Shown here in pieces: positions 1 through 5,991 of a stretch of 11,260 nucleotides of DNA (position 1 is the first letter of the stretch; each line of letters begins with the position of its first letter). Under the pieces are notes generated by a model. It was not told the DNA's origin, did not search any database, and saw nothing but the letters and a program-made list of their open reading frames with translations. This stretch comes from Palsa-1392 sp036493915. Its GTDB lineage: Bacteria > Verrucomicrobiota > Verrucomicrobiia > Chthoniobacterales > UBA10450. The stretch is taken from the NCBI GenBank assembly GCA_036493915.1, contig DASXPA010000018.1, forward strand, positions 1 through 11,260, read 5' to 3'. Position numbers and translations under genes: made by a program.

Positions 1-88
1 CCTTTCGCTTCCGCTGAAAGAAGCGATGCGTAAGCCGCAGCAAACGCTCTGTGCATCCACTCCCGAAGCGCGTTGCGTTTAAGTAGGC

Positions 89-700
89 ATGGTCGCAAAA
101 CGCCAGAGTCACAGCAGTATCGTGCCAGATAAGTGCGACACCGCCCTGCTGCTTGTCGACCTCATCAACCCGCTCGACTTTCCGGAGGCGCCGCAACTGT
201 TGAGATATACCGCGGCCATGACGCGCAAGCTGCAGCGATTGAAAGAGCGCGCACACAAATCCAGCGTCGCCACGATCTATGTGAACGACAACTTTGGCCG
301 GTGGCGATCGGACTTTCGGGCGCAGGTGGAATATTGTCTCTCTCCAAAGTCACGCGGTCGCGAAATTGTAAAAGAGTTACAACCGCAGGAGCAGGATTAC
401 TTCGTCTTAAAGCCAAAGCACTCCGGATTCTTCGCCAGCACGCTGGAGACTTTGCTCCGCTACCTCGGGGCGCGCCGACTTATCATCACCGGGATTGCCG
501 GCAACTTCTGCGTCCTCTTTACCGCTAACGATGCTTACATGCGCGATTACGAATTGTTTGTCCCGGCCGATTGCACGGTCTCGAATACAGAGGCAGAAAA
601 TCGCCAGGCGTTGCGCTTGATGAAAAGATATCTCAAGGCTGACATTCGGCCGTCGACAAAGATCAGATTTCGGCGGCCGCAGGTGCGTCACCGTGACTAA
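89..700 (+). CDS. Isochorismatase-family cysteine hydrolase
   Basis: This 203-residue protein has the length and layout of the isochorismatase-like (nicotinamidase/CSHase fold) cysteine hydrolases, which are cytoplasmic enzymes that cleave amides or vinyl ethers. The candidate catalytic triad is visible: Asp24 in LLVDLINP, Lys110 in VLKPKHSGF, and Cys141 in GNFCVLFTANDA. The last stretch sits where the family carries its nucleophile loop after the ITGIAGN strand. The ATG at 89 is the only start that keeps the first strand and Asp24; no clear Shine-Dalgarno precedes it. The stop overlaps the start of the PHP gene by 8 bases, so the two are probably translationally coupled. A broken paralogue lies at 5992-6529. 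The substrate cannot be deduced: the family covers nicotinamide, isochorismate, ureidoacrylate, N-carbamoylsarcosine and others. Confidence 0.88.
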   Translation: MVAKRQSHSSIVPDKCDTALLLVDLINPLDFPEAPQLLRYTAAMTRKLQRLKERAHKSSVATIYVNDNFGRWRSDFRAQVEYCLSPKSRGREIVKELQPQEQDYFVLKPKHSGFFASTLETLLRYLGARRLIITGIAGNFCVLFTANDAYMRDYELFVPADCTVSNTEAENRQALRLMKRYLKADIRPSTKIRFRRPQVRHRD

Positions 701-1733
701 GTTGTCCAATGCGGAGATCGCCGAACTTTTCGCGCGCGAAGCGGAGCTTCACGAGGGCATCCGGCACCGAGCTTACAAGCGCGCCGCGCGGAGCGCCTTT
801 CTCTGGCTGGAAAGTGCGCGCGATCTCTTTGACGAAGGGCGCTCGCTTCTCGAGCTTAAGAGTGTAGGTCCTTTCATCGCAGAACGCTTGCGCGGGTGGC
901 TCGAAAATTCGCCGGCAAAAGTTTCACCGATCCCCTTACGGCGCGATTTCTTCGCGCTTGCTGATGCGCGTGCGCTTCTCGCGACGCAACCATCGTGGGC
1001 GGAGCAGTTGCGCGGCGATCTACAGATGCATACCAATTGGAGCGACGGCTCGGGAACCATTGCGGAGATGTCAGCTGCTGCGGAAGAGCGGGGATATGAA
1101 TACATCGCGATCACCGACCATTCCAAGGGTCTGAAGATTGCCGGCGGGATTGACGAGAAAGCTTTAGCGCAACAGGCGGGCAAGATCGCGAAAGTCAATC
1201 AAAGGACTCGCGCGGCTGGTGGCAAGCTCACGGTCCTGCGGTCAATCGAGATGAATCTTAACCCGCGCGGCGACGGCGACATGGAAGCTGCTGCCCTGCG
1301 CCAACTGGATTTTGTCCTCGGGTCCTTCCACTCGTCATTGCGTAAGACGGAAGACCAAACCGAGCGCTATCTCGCTGCGATTCGCAATCCGCACATTCAC
1401 ATTCTCGGTCATCCGCGCGGGAGGATTTACAATTATCGCCTGGGCCTTACTGCGGATTGGCCGCGCGTCTTTGCCGAAGCCGCCCGGCTGGGGAAGGCGA
1501 TCGAGATCGATAGCTATCCCGACCGGCAGGACTTGAACCTGTCTCTCCTCGAGCTTGCCCGCGAGGAGGGAGTCGTTGTCTCGCTAGGCACGGATGCGCA
1601 TCATCCGTGGCAGCTCGAATTCATCGAGCTCGGCCTCGCCGCCGCGCTCAAAGCCAGAATTCCAAAAGAGCGAATCATCAACTTCCTTCCGCTCGATGAA
1701 TTAAGGGGTTGGGCGAAACGCGACCGCAGTTAA
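693..1733 (+). CDS. HhH-PHP protein, PolX-like without polymerase domain
   Basis: This 346-residue protein starts at a GTG inside the end of the isochorismatase gene (8-base overlap). Residues 1-75 resemble the helix-hairpin-helix N-terminal domain of family X DNA polymerases, including LLELKSVGPFIAERL at about 52-66. Residues 107-340 are a PHP metallo-hydrolase domain. Likely metal ligands are H113 and D118 in QMHTNWSDG, D142/H143 in TDHS, E186, H213 in GSFH, H240 in GHPRG, and D301/H303 in GTDAHH. The first position of the usual HxH motif is Gln (Q111); I recall the same substitution in some PolX PHP domains. The nucleotidyltransferase palm and thumb expected between the two domains of bacterial PolX are missing; only about 30 residues join them. 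The protein is therefore unlikely to polymerise DNA. A PHP phosphoesterase or 3'-5' exonuclease activity is an inference. Confidence 0.85.
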   Translation: MTKLSNAEIAELFAREAELHEGIRHRAYKRAARSAFLWLESARDLFDEGRSLLELKSVGPFIAERLRGWLENSPAKVSPIPLRRDFFALADARALLATQPSWAEQLRGDLQMHTNWSDGSGTIAEMSAAAEERGYEYIAITDHSKGLKIAGGIDEKALAQQAGKIAKVNQRTRAAGGKLTVLRSIEMNLNPRGDGDMEAAALRQLDFVLGSFHSSLRKTEDQTERYLAAIRNPHIHILGHPRGRIYNYRLGLTADWPRVFAEAARLGKAIEIDSYPDRQDLNLSLLELAREEGVVVSLGTDAHHPWQLEFIELGLAAALKARIPKERIINFLPLDELRGWAKRDRS

Positions 1734-1801
1734 ATCTAACTCCTACTTCTTCGCACCGAGAGGTTCGCCTATCTTGCGATGTTCCGCCGCGAGGACGCCG
1801 G

Positions 1802-2189
1802 GGGGCGGAAGCGCACGGCAGCGGCAGCTTCGACGCGGTCATGGACAAGGCCAAAGCGACAGTCTATCTCGCGACCGATCGGGCCCATGTCGTGCGCGAA
1901 ACGATCCGCTGCTGTCGGAAAGGCGGGACCATTTCCATGCCCGGAGTGTATTTCGGGTTCCTCGACAAAATTCCAATGGGCGCCTTCATGAACAAAGGTC
2001 TCACCTTGAAGACGGGTCAGACGCATAGGAAGCGTTATACGCAGCCTTTGCTCGACAAGATTGAAGCCGGGCGAGATAGATCCCTCCTTTGTTATTACCC
2101 ACAACGGGCCGCTGGAAGAAGGTCCATAATTATGTAAGACCTTTCACGACAAGAAAGACGGCTGCGTTAAGGTTGTTTTGAAACCGTAA
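1802..2189 (+). pseudogene. C-terminal remnant of zinc alcohol/formaldehyde dehydrogenase
   Basis: About 129 codons match the C-terminal third of the zinc-dependent alcohol dehydrogenases of the glutathione-independent formaldehyde dehydrogenase type. They begin with GAEAHGSGSFDAV and continue through CRKGGTISMPGVYFGFLDK, a GQTH motif and LLDKIEAG. The family is normally about 390 residues, so the GroES-like catalytic domain and most of the NAD-binding fold are gone. At 2070 an extra G in GCCGGGCGAG shifts the frame. The next frame continues the family sequence as GEIDPSFVITH, then meets an in-frame TAA at 2127-2129 where the family has a Glu codon. It carries on as KTFHDKKDGCVKVVLKP to the natural stop at 2187-2189. 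The start codon, catalytic zinc ligands and NAD-binding glycine motif are absent. Confidence 0.8.
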
Positions 2190-2242
2190 CCCTCTTCCGT
2201 CGTTGCTGTTCCTCCGTCGATCCGAGCTCGACCGGTTTATCG

Positions 2243-2626
2243 CTAGACGAACACGGGCGCCACTCGCAAGAATTTAAAAAGCGACGGGCGCGGCCGGCGG
2301 CGCGGTGCAGATTTGTCGTCCAGTGGCGGGAGCGGCGCCTCCGGTGGCGAGGGCGCGACGGCTTTCGCGGCCGGCAGTTCCGTCGAGCAATCCAACATCA
2401 CCCACTCGATCGGCACCGCCGGACAACCTTCAGTGGGACATTCCAAGCGCAAAGCCCCGCGGCCCCCCTCGCCGCCGCACACTTTGATTTCGCGGCCGCT
2501 AATGATCTGGCCACAGCGCAGACATAGTCGCTTTTCATCGATCGACTCCCAAGGATGAAAAATGTCCACCGCCCGCAGGGATTCGAGCTTCTTCCCGGGA
2601 GAAAAATCAGCGTCCTTGGGCAGCAT
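2243..2626 (-). CDS. Small cysteine-motif (zinc-ribbon-like) hypothetical protein
   Basis: This 127-residue protein has no family name that I recognise. A conserved core at residues 27-77 carries two cysteine groups: CLRCG at 36-40, and CPTEGCP at 64-70. The spacing suggests a single zinc ribbon in which four cysteines hold one Zn(II). The core is flanked by DEKRL and ISGREIKV. The C-terminal 45 residues are low-complexity, rich in Pro, Ala and Arg. The protein encoded at 3667-3972 on the other strand shares the same core, which supports both as real genes. The ATG at 2626 is the first start after an in-frame stop; no well-placed Shine-Dalgarno is seen. The gene is divergent from the tandem small genes at 2854 and 3300. 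A nucleic-acid or protein-binding role is only a guess. Confidence 0.72.
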   Translation of the reverse strand: MLPKDADFSPGKKLESLRAVDIFHPWESIDEKRLCLRCGQIISGREIKVCGGEGGRGALRLECPTEGCPAVPIEWVMLDCSTELPAAKAVAPSPPEAPLPPLDDKSAPRRRPRPSLFKFLRVAPVFV

Positions 2627-2698
2627 TATGCGAGGCTACGGTATCGCTCCTTCCCCCCACAAGCGGAGTGTAGGTGAATCGCTGAGTAGGTCAAATAT

Positions 2699-2756
2699 CT
2701 AGGCTAACGGCGGCTCTCGCCGCTTCTGGCTCAGCCTAGGGATCCGCGGATTTTTT
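2699..2756. repeat. Nested inverted repeat followed by T-run
   Basis: CTAGGCT at 2699-2705 pairs perfectly with AGCCTAG at 2733-2739. Inside it, GCGGC (2710-2714) and GCCGC (2719-2723) form a second stem with a TCTC loop. The palindrome ATCCGCGGAT (2742-2751) and a run of six T (2751-2756) follow. The element sits in the 227-base gap between the minus-strand gene starting at 2626 and the plus-strand gene starting at 2854, where both promoters should lie. It may be a structured RNA, an operator or a terminator-like element. The inverted repeats are seen directly; the role is unknown. Confidence 0.45.
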
Positions 2757-2836
2757 ACGAAAAAGCGAACGGATTGCGTTCTCGCCTGTCGAAATATCCA
2801 GGCCGCCAGTTTCGGGGCCAATTAGAGCGAACAGAG

Positions 2837-3232
2837 CTCCTGCTTCCTGGACAATGATGACATCATCCATGCAGCGCGACTTCGAGAAATATTGCCAGGC
2901 CCATCCGCTTGGCGCGGCGGCGCTGAAGCATCCGCGCGTCGTCCTGGATCGCGGGCGTTACGTCGCCTTCCTCGGCCGCTCCATGAATCGCGGCGTCCTC
3001 GGCTTCGGCACCAGCATGGCGTCAGCGCTGCATGCTTTCGACGAGATCTACCCGAGCTACCTGCGCTCGCGTCGTGCTGCAAAAGAGCCATGATTTCCTC
3101 CTTGCTCGCGGCGACGAAGTTACTATCGGCACGTTTGCGTGGCCTAGGGAATTTTCGCAGAGCGCGCTGCGGTGACGTTTGGATTGCGGAGATGCGCTCC
3201 TTCGCTTTCTCTTTTGCAATGAGCAGGCACGT
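2837..3232 (+). repeat. Direct tandem repeat, copy 1
   Basis: This is the first of two directly repeated units, offset by 446 to 448 bases from copy 2 at 3283-3680. By eye the copies are about 85% identical, with only two one-base indels, both in the non-coding tail. The unit contains the 79-codon gene, about 125 bases of downstream sequence, and the first few codons of a cysteine-motif gene. Homology ends abruptly after CACGT at 3232. About 50 unrelated bases then separate the two units. Confidence 0.85.
2854..3093 (+). CDS. Small hypothetical protein, tandem copy 1
   Basis: This 79-residue protein is not one I recognise. It has no signal peptide or membrane segment, and its composition is basic (Arg, Lys, His) with scattered aromatics. 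Its core reads RGRYVAFLGRSMNRGVLGFG followed by a helix-like SALHAFDEIY. That suggests a compact strand-turn-strand-helix fold, loosely like the short DUF5678-type proteins; I give that comparison little weight. The downstream tandem copy keeps the same length and frame with 65 of 79 residues identical. That conservation and the strong G/C bias at third codon positions are the evidence for coding. The start could be M1, M2 or M6 (TSSMQRDF). No Shine-Dalgarno is seen. Confidence 0.62.
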   Translation: MMTSSMQRDFEKYCQAHPLGAAALKHPRVVLDRGRYVAFLGRSMNRGVLGFGTSMASALHAFDEIYPSYLRSRRAAKEP

Positions 3233-3296
3233 CAATCGAAATAGCCATGCACCAAGCTTTGGGGTCATTCAATCGAAGACGGCCCTTGCTTCCTAA
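3219..3296 (+). pseudogene. Truncated 5' end of a cysteine-motif gene
   Basis: In repeat copy 1, the position equivalent to the start of the cysteine-motif gene (3667 in copy 2) holds ATG followed by codons for SRHV, against NKHV in copy 2. The homology stops there. The frame runs for 25 codons of unrelated sequence to TAA at 3294-3296, with no cysteine motif. It is most simply the stump left when the first unit of the tandem duplication lost its downstream gene. A functional 25-residue peptide is possible but not supported. Confidence 0.5.
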
Positions 3297-3680
3297 ACCA
3301 TGATGACGCCATCCATGCAGCGTGACTTCGAGAAATATTGCCAGGCACATCCGCTCGGCGCGACGGCGCTGAAGCGTCCGCGCGTCGTCGTGCATCGCGG
3401 GCGCTACGTCGCCTTCATCGGCCGCTCCATAAATCGCGGCGTTCTCGGCTTCGGCACCAGCGTGGCGTCAGCGCTGCATGCTTTCGACGAGATCTATCGG
3501 AGCTATCTGCGCTCGCGTCGTCCTGGAGGAAAGTCATGATTTTCTCCGTGATCGCAGCCACGAAGTTACTAATGGCACGTTTGTGTGGCTTAGGGAATTT
3601 TCGCAGAGCGCGCTGCGGCGGCATTCGGATTGCGGCAGATGCGCTCCCTTGGTTTTCTCCTTTGCGATGAATAAGCACGT
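3283..3680 (+). repeat. Direct tandem repeat, copy 2
   Basis: This is the second unit of the duplication. It contains the second 79-codon gene, the conserved downstream tail and the start of the intact cysteine-motif gene. The tail between 3540 and 3666 is as well conserved with copy 1 as the coding part, including an uninterrupted stretch around AGGGAATTTTCGCAGAGCGC. Confidence 0.85.
3300..3539 (+). CDS. Small hypothetical protein, tandem copy 2
   Basis: This 79-residue protein is a paralogue of the one at 2854-3093. The two share 65 of 79 residues, and most clustered changes fall in the last five residues. Comparing codons by eye gives about 8 silent and 14 amino-acid-changing differences, yet no stop or frameshift in either copy. 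Residues 6-74 hold all the conserved motifs (MQRDFEKYCQAHPLG, GRYVAF, GRSINRGVLGFG, SALHAFDEIY). The stop is 127 bases upstream of the cysteine-motif gene on the same strand, so co-transcription is plausible. The function is unknown. Confidence 0.65.
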   Translation: MMTPSMQRDFEKYCQAHPLGATALKRPRVVVHRGRYVAFIGRSINRGVLGFGTSVASALHAFDEIYRSYLRSRRPGGKS

Positions 3681-3972
3681 GACCCTCGATGAGAAGCTGG
3701 CCGCGTTGCAGGAGAGCGACACCCATCGCAAATGGGATTCGCTCGACGAACGACGCGTCTGCATTCTGTGCGAGAAGGTCATCACAGGTCGCATGATCGA
3801 CGTCTGGCAGGACAGCCACGGGGTCTACCGGCTGCATTGTCCGACGCCCGGCTGTCCCGGCACGCCACGCGACTGGTTTTATCACGGGGGGATGGGCGCC
3901 TTGCGGGCCAAGGTCATAGAGAGCGAGACCCATCTCGTCCATTTCGACCTCACCAACACGCCCGCCACCTGA
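3667..3972 (+). CDS. Small cysteine-motif (zinc-ribbon-like) protein, paralogue
   Basis: This 101-residue protein shares its core with the one encoded at 2243-2626. Shared elements are a W-[ED]-S-[IL]-DE-[KR]-R motif, C[IL]xC (CILC at about residues 32-35), ITGRMIDV, and then RLHCPTPGCPGTP with two further cysteines. The four cysteines are placed as in a zinc ribbon. It lacks the Pro/Ala-rich tail of its paralogue and ends in an acidic stretch. The frame is open further upstream, back to about 3478, but that part is the tail of the direct repeat and does not match the paralogue. The ATG at 3667 matches the paralogue's N-terminal layout and is preferred. Its ligand and role are unknown. Confidence 0.72.
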   Translation: MNKHVTLDEKLAALQESDTHRKWDSLDERRVCILCEKVITGRMIDVWQDSHGVYRLHCPTPGCPGTPRDWFYHGGMGALRAKVIESETHLVHFDLTNTPAT

Positions 3973-4038
3973 GGAATTTTCCAAGCTCGGCGTTCGGCGC
4001 CAGGGTGATAGGGGGGCGCGACCGCCGGGTCTTGGATC

Positions 4039-4081
4039 GGGAAAAGGCGAGGTGCTCCTGGAACTGTGGCTCCTTTTTCCC
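4039..4081. terminator. Possible bidirectional terminator between convergent genes
   Basis: GGGAAAAGGCGAG (4039-4051) is nearly an inverted repeat of CTCCTTTTTCCC (4070-4081), giving a stem of about 10 base pairs with one bulge and a loop of about 18 bases. It lies in the 159-base gap between the convergent stops at 3972 (plus) and 4132 (minus), where a terminator would be expected on both strands. The T and A runs lie inside the stem rather than after it, so this is not a textbook intrinsic terminator. Confidence 0.35.
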
Positions 4082-4131
4082 ATGCTCGCGCAAAGCAGGC
4101 GGGAAGGGTGTCACCGACGCGCATCACCAAG

Positions 4132-4617
4132 TTACTTCGGCTCCAACATCGAACCGCGGCAACGGGGCGAGCCACAAAAACAGGCGTAAGCCTTTTCCAA
4201 CGTTCTTGTCCGCCGCTCGCCGGGCTCGAGTGAGTAATCGTAAAAGAGTTCTTCCCCGGGATAGATGGTGCGCAGCGCGTAGATAAAAATGCGGTGGGCT
4301 TCCTCCTCTGTGCTGCAGTTCGGGTCACATGAATGATTGATCCAGCGCGCGGCGTTCCCGCCCACGCCGGCATCGATGACATCGCCGTTGTCCAATAGGT
4401 AATAAAAGGTGTGATATGGATTGTCCGGGTCGTGCGGCTCCAGCTTTTTCGCCTGCCGGGCCGGAATGAGCGCGCCGGTGTATTCGATGATGCGCGTGCC
4501 CTTGCGAATCATCCGGGTCGTGTAAACACCTGTCCCGTGGATCCCGGAACGACGGACCTTCAAAGCGGCGCGCACTTCCAGTCGCGGCTTACGGACTGTT
4601 TTATGTTTTCGTGGCAT
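4132..4617 (-). CDS. SET-domain lysine methyltransferase
   Basis: This 161-residue protein is almost entirely a SET domain, the fold that transfers a methyl group from S-adenosylmethionine to lysine. The N-terminal GIHGTGVY (25-32) is the family's GxG SAM-binding motif. RWINHSCDPNC (91-101) and ELFYDYS (123-129) form the pseudo-knot with the catalytic Tyr. A post-SET zinc site CFCGSPRCRG (146-155) follows, whose cysteines normally hold zinc together with a Cys of the NHSC motif. The basic N-terminus (MPRKHKTVRKPR) could contact nucleic acid or an acidic partner. No partner gene is adjacent: the downstream neighbour is convergent, and upstream lies decaying sequence. Targets of bacterial SET proteins are mostly unknown; histone-like or ribosomal proteins are possible. 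No Shine-Dalgarno is apparent before the ATG at 4617. Confidence 0.9.
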   Translation of the reverse strand: MPRKHKTVRKPRLEVRAALKVRRSGIHGTGVYTTRMIRKGTRIIEYTGALIPARQAKKLEPHDPDNPYHTFYYLLDNGDVIDAGVGGNAARWINHSCDPNCSTEEEAHRIFIYALRTIYPGEELFYDYSLEPGERRTRTLEKAYACFCGSPRCRGSMLEPK

Positions 4618-4780
4618 CGAAAAGATTCGGTGGGTAGCAGATAAGTGCGCTTCCGCGGGTGGTAATGTGGCCTGCCGAGCCTGAATCTACGAAGGCGCTC
4701 CGTTCTCGTTCGAGGACGCAGCTGCTTTCGGCATTGGAATCGAGCGAACGGCAGGTTTCAAAGGCTATCTTCTGCGAACG

Positions 4781-5372
4781 TTTTGCAAGTGGCTGCGGGA
4801 TAATAGTCTTTCGGTTGGATTCTTGAGCCTCTTTGTCCTCTGCCTTTCGCTTCAGAGCTACACGGGCTTTTTGGCTATAGCGACGTTCTGCGAACACTCG
4901 GCCGCCTCCCGATCGGCTACACAACGTATCTCGCCACGGGAGACTCTCTCGATGGCGTTTTCTCTAATTGGCAGGCAGCGATTCTCCAGTTCGCCTATCT
5001 TATCATCTTCGCCGGAATCCTGCGGCAGAATCGAGCATCCTATTCTCGCCCGCCCGAAGGAGACTCCGAAAAGAACACCAAGAAGCAGAAAGTGAAGCGA
5101 ACCAAAGGGCACCGGCGCAAAAGACAAAGGCAAGAAAGGGAAGCGGTCTTCATGGGTCTATCACGAACACGCCCCTTCTCAATAGGCACGCCTCGCTTGA
5201 TCACCGCTTACGCGTGATCGGCGACATTTCGGTTCCGGTCCTTGCAAACGTGGAGGCGGAATTCGGCGTCATCGCAGTATTTCTTATTCTGAGCATTTTT
5301 CTCCGGCAGGAAGTATCGGCTGAGTCGAAGCCGCTCGGGGAGAGCGACAAGGCCACCAGCGAGACCGAATAA
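4781..5372 (+). pseudogene. Frameshifted two-lobed membrane protein (DUF6766-like)
   Basis: Three reading frames in order spell parts of one membrane protein. Frame one gives WLRDNSLSVGFLSLFVL and SYTGFL. After a shift near the T-run at 4868-4872, frame two continues YSDVLRTLGRLPIGYTTYL, then FSNWQAAILQFAY and FAGILRQNRASYS, and runs into a Lys-rich tail that stops at 5215-5217. Frame three gives NVEAEFGVIAVFLILSIFLR and SAESKPLGESDKATSETE, ending at 5372. From memory this matches the DUF6766 family, about 200 residues with two similar halves, each a WLR-N-SL helix followed by an NW-x-SEFL helix and a RQ-x-SAESK tail. The first helix of the second half is missing, so there is also an internal deletion. 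The first frame is open back to 4685 but has no ATG, GTG or TTG before 4823. The family's function is not known to me. Confidence 0.65.
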
Positions 5373-5991
5373 AATGGGGGTGCGCTCCGCGCAAATGGTG
5401 GGAGTTCTAGATGCCCCCGCATCTCTTTGCTTCCCACACGCGCAAAGCGGCCCGGAGGAGACGTTCAGTCTGCCCCAGAGCTTCAGATTCCGAGCCCCAA
5501 GGTTCGGCATCCCATGCGATTGCGGATAACCCACGCTCCTCCCTTCGAGGCGCCTTCTTTCTGCTGCTTTCCTTTCGCCCGGGGACCCGCACTCGAGTCC
5601 TCTTGCGTTTACAGGACGGTTTTTTCATCGGCAAGTAAGATAAGAATCGTAATTCCACTATCTGCGGATGGCAAAAAAATCCTCGCTACGAACTATGATA
5701 ACTAGCCCGGGGTTGGCTCCTCCGCTAGAAAATTCGGTGACTGCAACCTGGCGACGTCCCGAGTCCGAAAGAGCGAAGGCAAATCCCACGATTTGTCCAA
5801 CCATCCAGACTCGCTTCAAAAGACGTTTGAATTATGCCAGGCTCGCATGTGGCCGGGTGCCAGAGGCGCCACCGCGAGTGTTCAAGCCCCAAAGATCAAG
5901 AACGAATACTCCTAAACCGCGGCGGGCGAACGGCGATATGGATCAGACGTGTCATTGAAAGTAACAGTCCGCACAGGTCCAGGCGGACAGG
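5373..5991. other. Gene-free stretch between two pseudogenes
   Basis: No convincing gene was found on either strand in this roughly 620-base stretch. A perfect six-base hairpin, AGATGC-CCCC-GCATCT (5409-5424), lies 37 bases after the stop of the membrane-protein remnant and is followed only by a short CTTT. It could be a leftover terminator. The open frames here are short, lack recognisable motifs and have no paralogue. The best is a very basic 83-codon minus-strand frame at 5407-5658, too weak to call. The stretch looks like degraded coding or spacer DNA. Confidence 0.5.
5409..5424 (+). terminator. Candidate terminator hairpin after the membrane-protein remnant
   Basis: This is a perfect 6-base-pair stem with a CCCC loop, 37 bases downstream of the stop at 5372. 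The following T-run is weak (CTTTG), so efficient intrinsic termination is doubtful. Confidence 0.25.

Noticed and set aside
1..88. Possible end of an upstream gene
   Set aside because: Frame one is open for only ten codons before TAA at 31-33 and shows no motif.
2822..3268. 148-codon open frame on the minus strand
   Set aside because: It is antisense to the first small gene copy, with Arg/Ser-rich composition typical of a GC-rich shadow frame.
3478..3666. Longer N-terminus for the second cysteine-motif protein
   Set aside because: This part is the tail of the direct repeat. In copy 1 the same tail has one-base indels that break the frame, and it does not match the paralogue.
3415..4083. 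222-codon open frame on the minus strand
   Set aside because: It is antisense to the second small gene and the cysteine-motif gene. Both of those have paralogues in this window in the plus-strand frame, while this frame has no recognisable motif.
5407..5658. Basic 83-codon frame on the minus strand in the gene-free stretch
   Set aside because: It is very Lys/Arg-rich at the N-terminus and could be a small protein, but it has no Shine-Dalgarno, paralogue or known motif, so I do not call it.
5668..5958. 96-codon plus-strand frame in the gene-free stretch
   Set aside because: It has no recognisable motif, a composition like translated non-coding DNA, and it runs up to the isochorismatase pseudogene.
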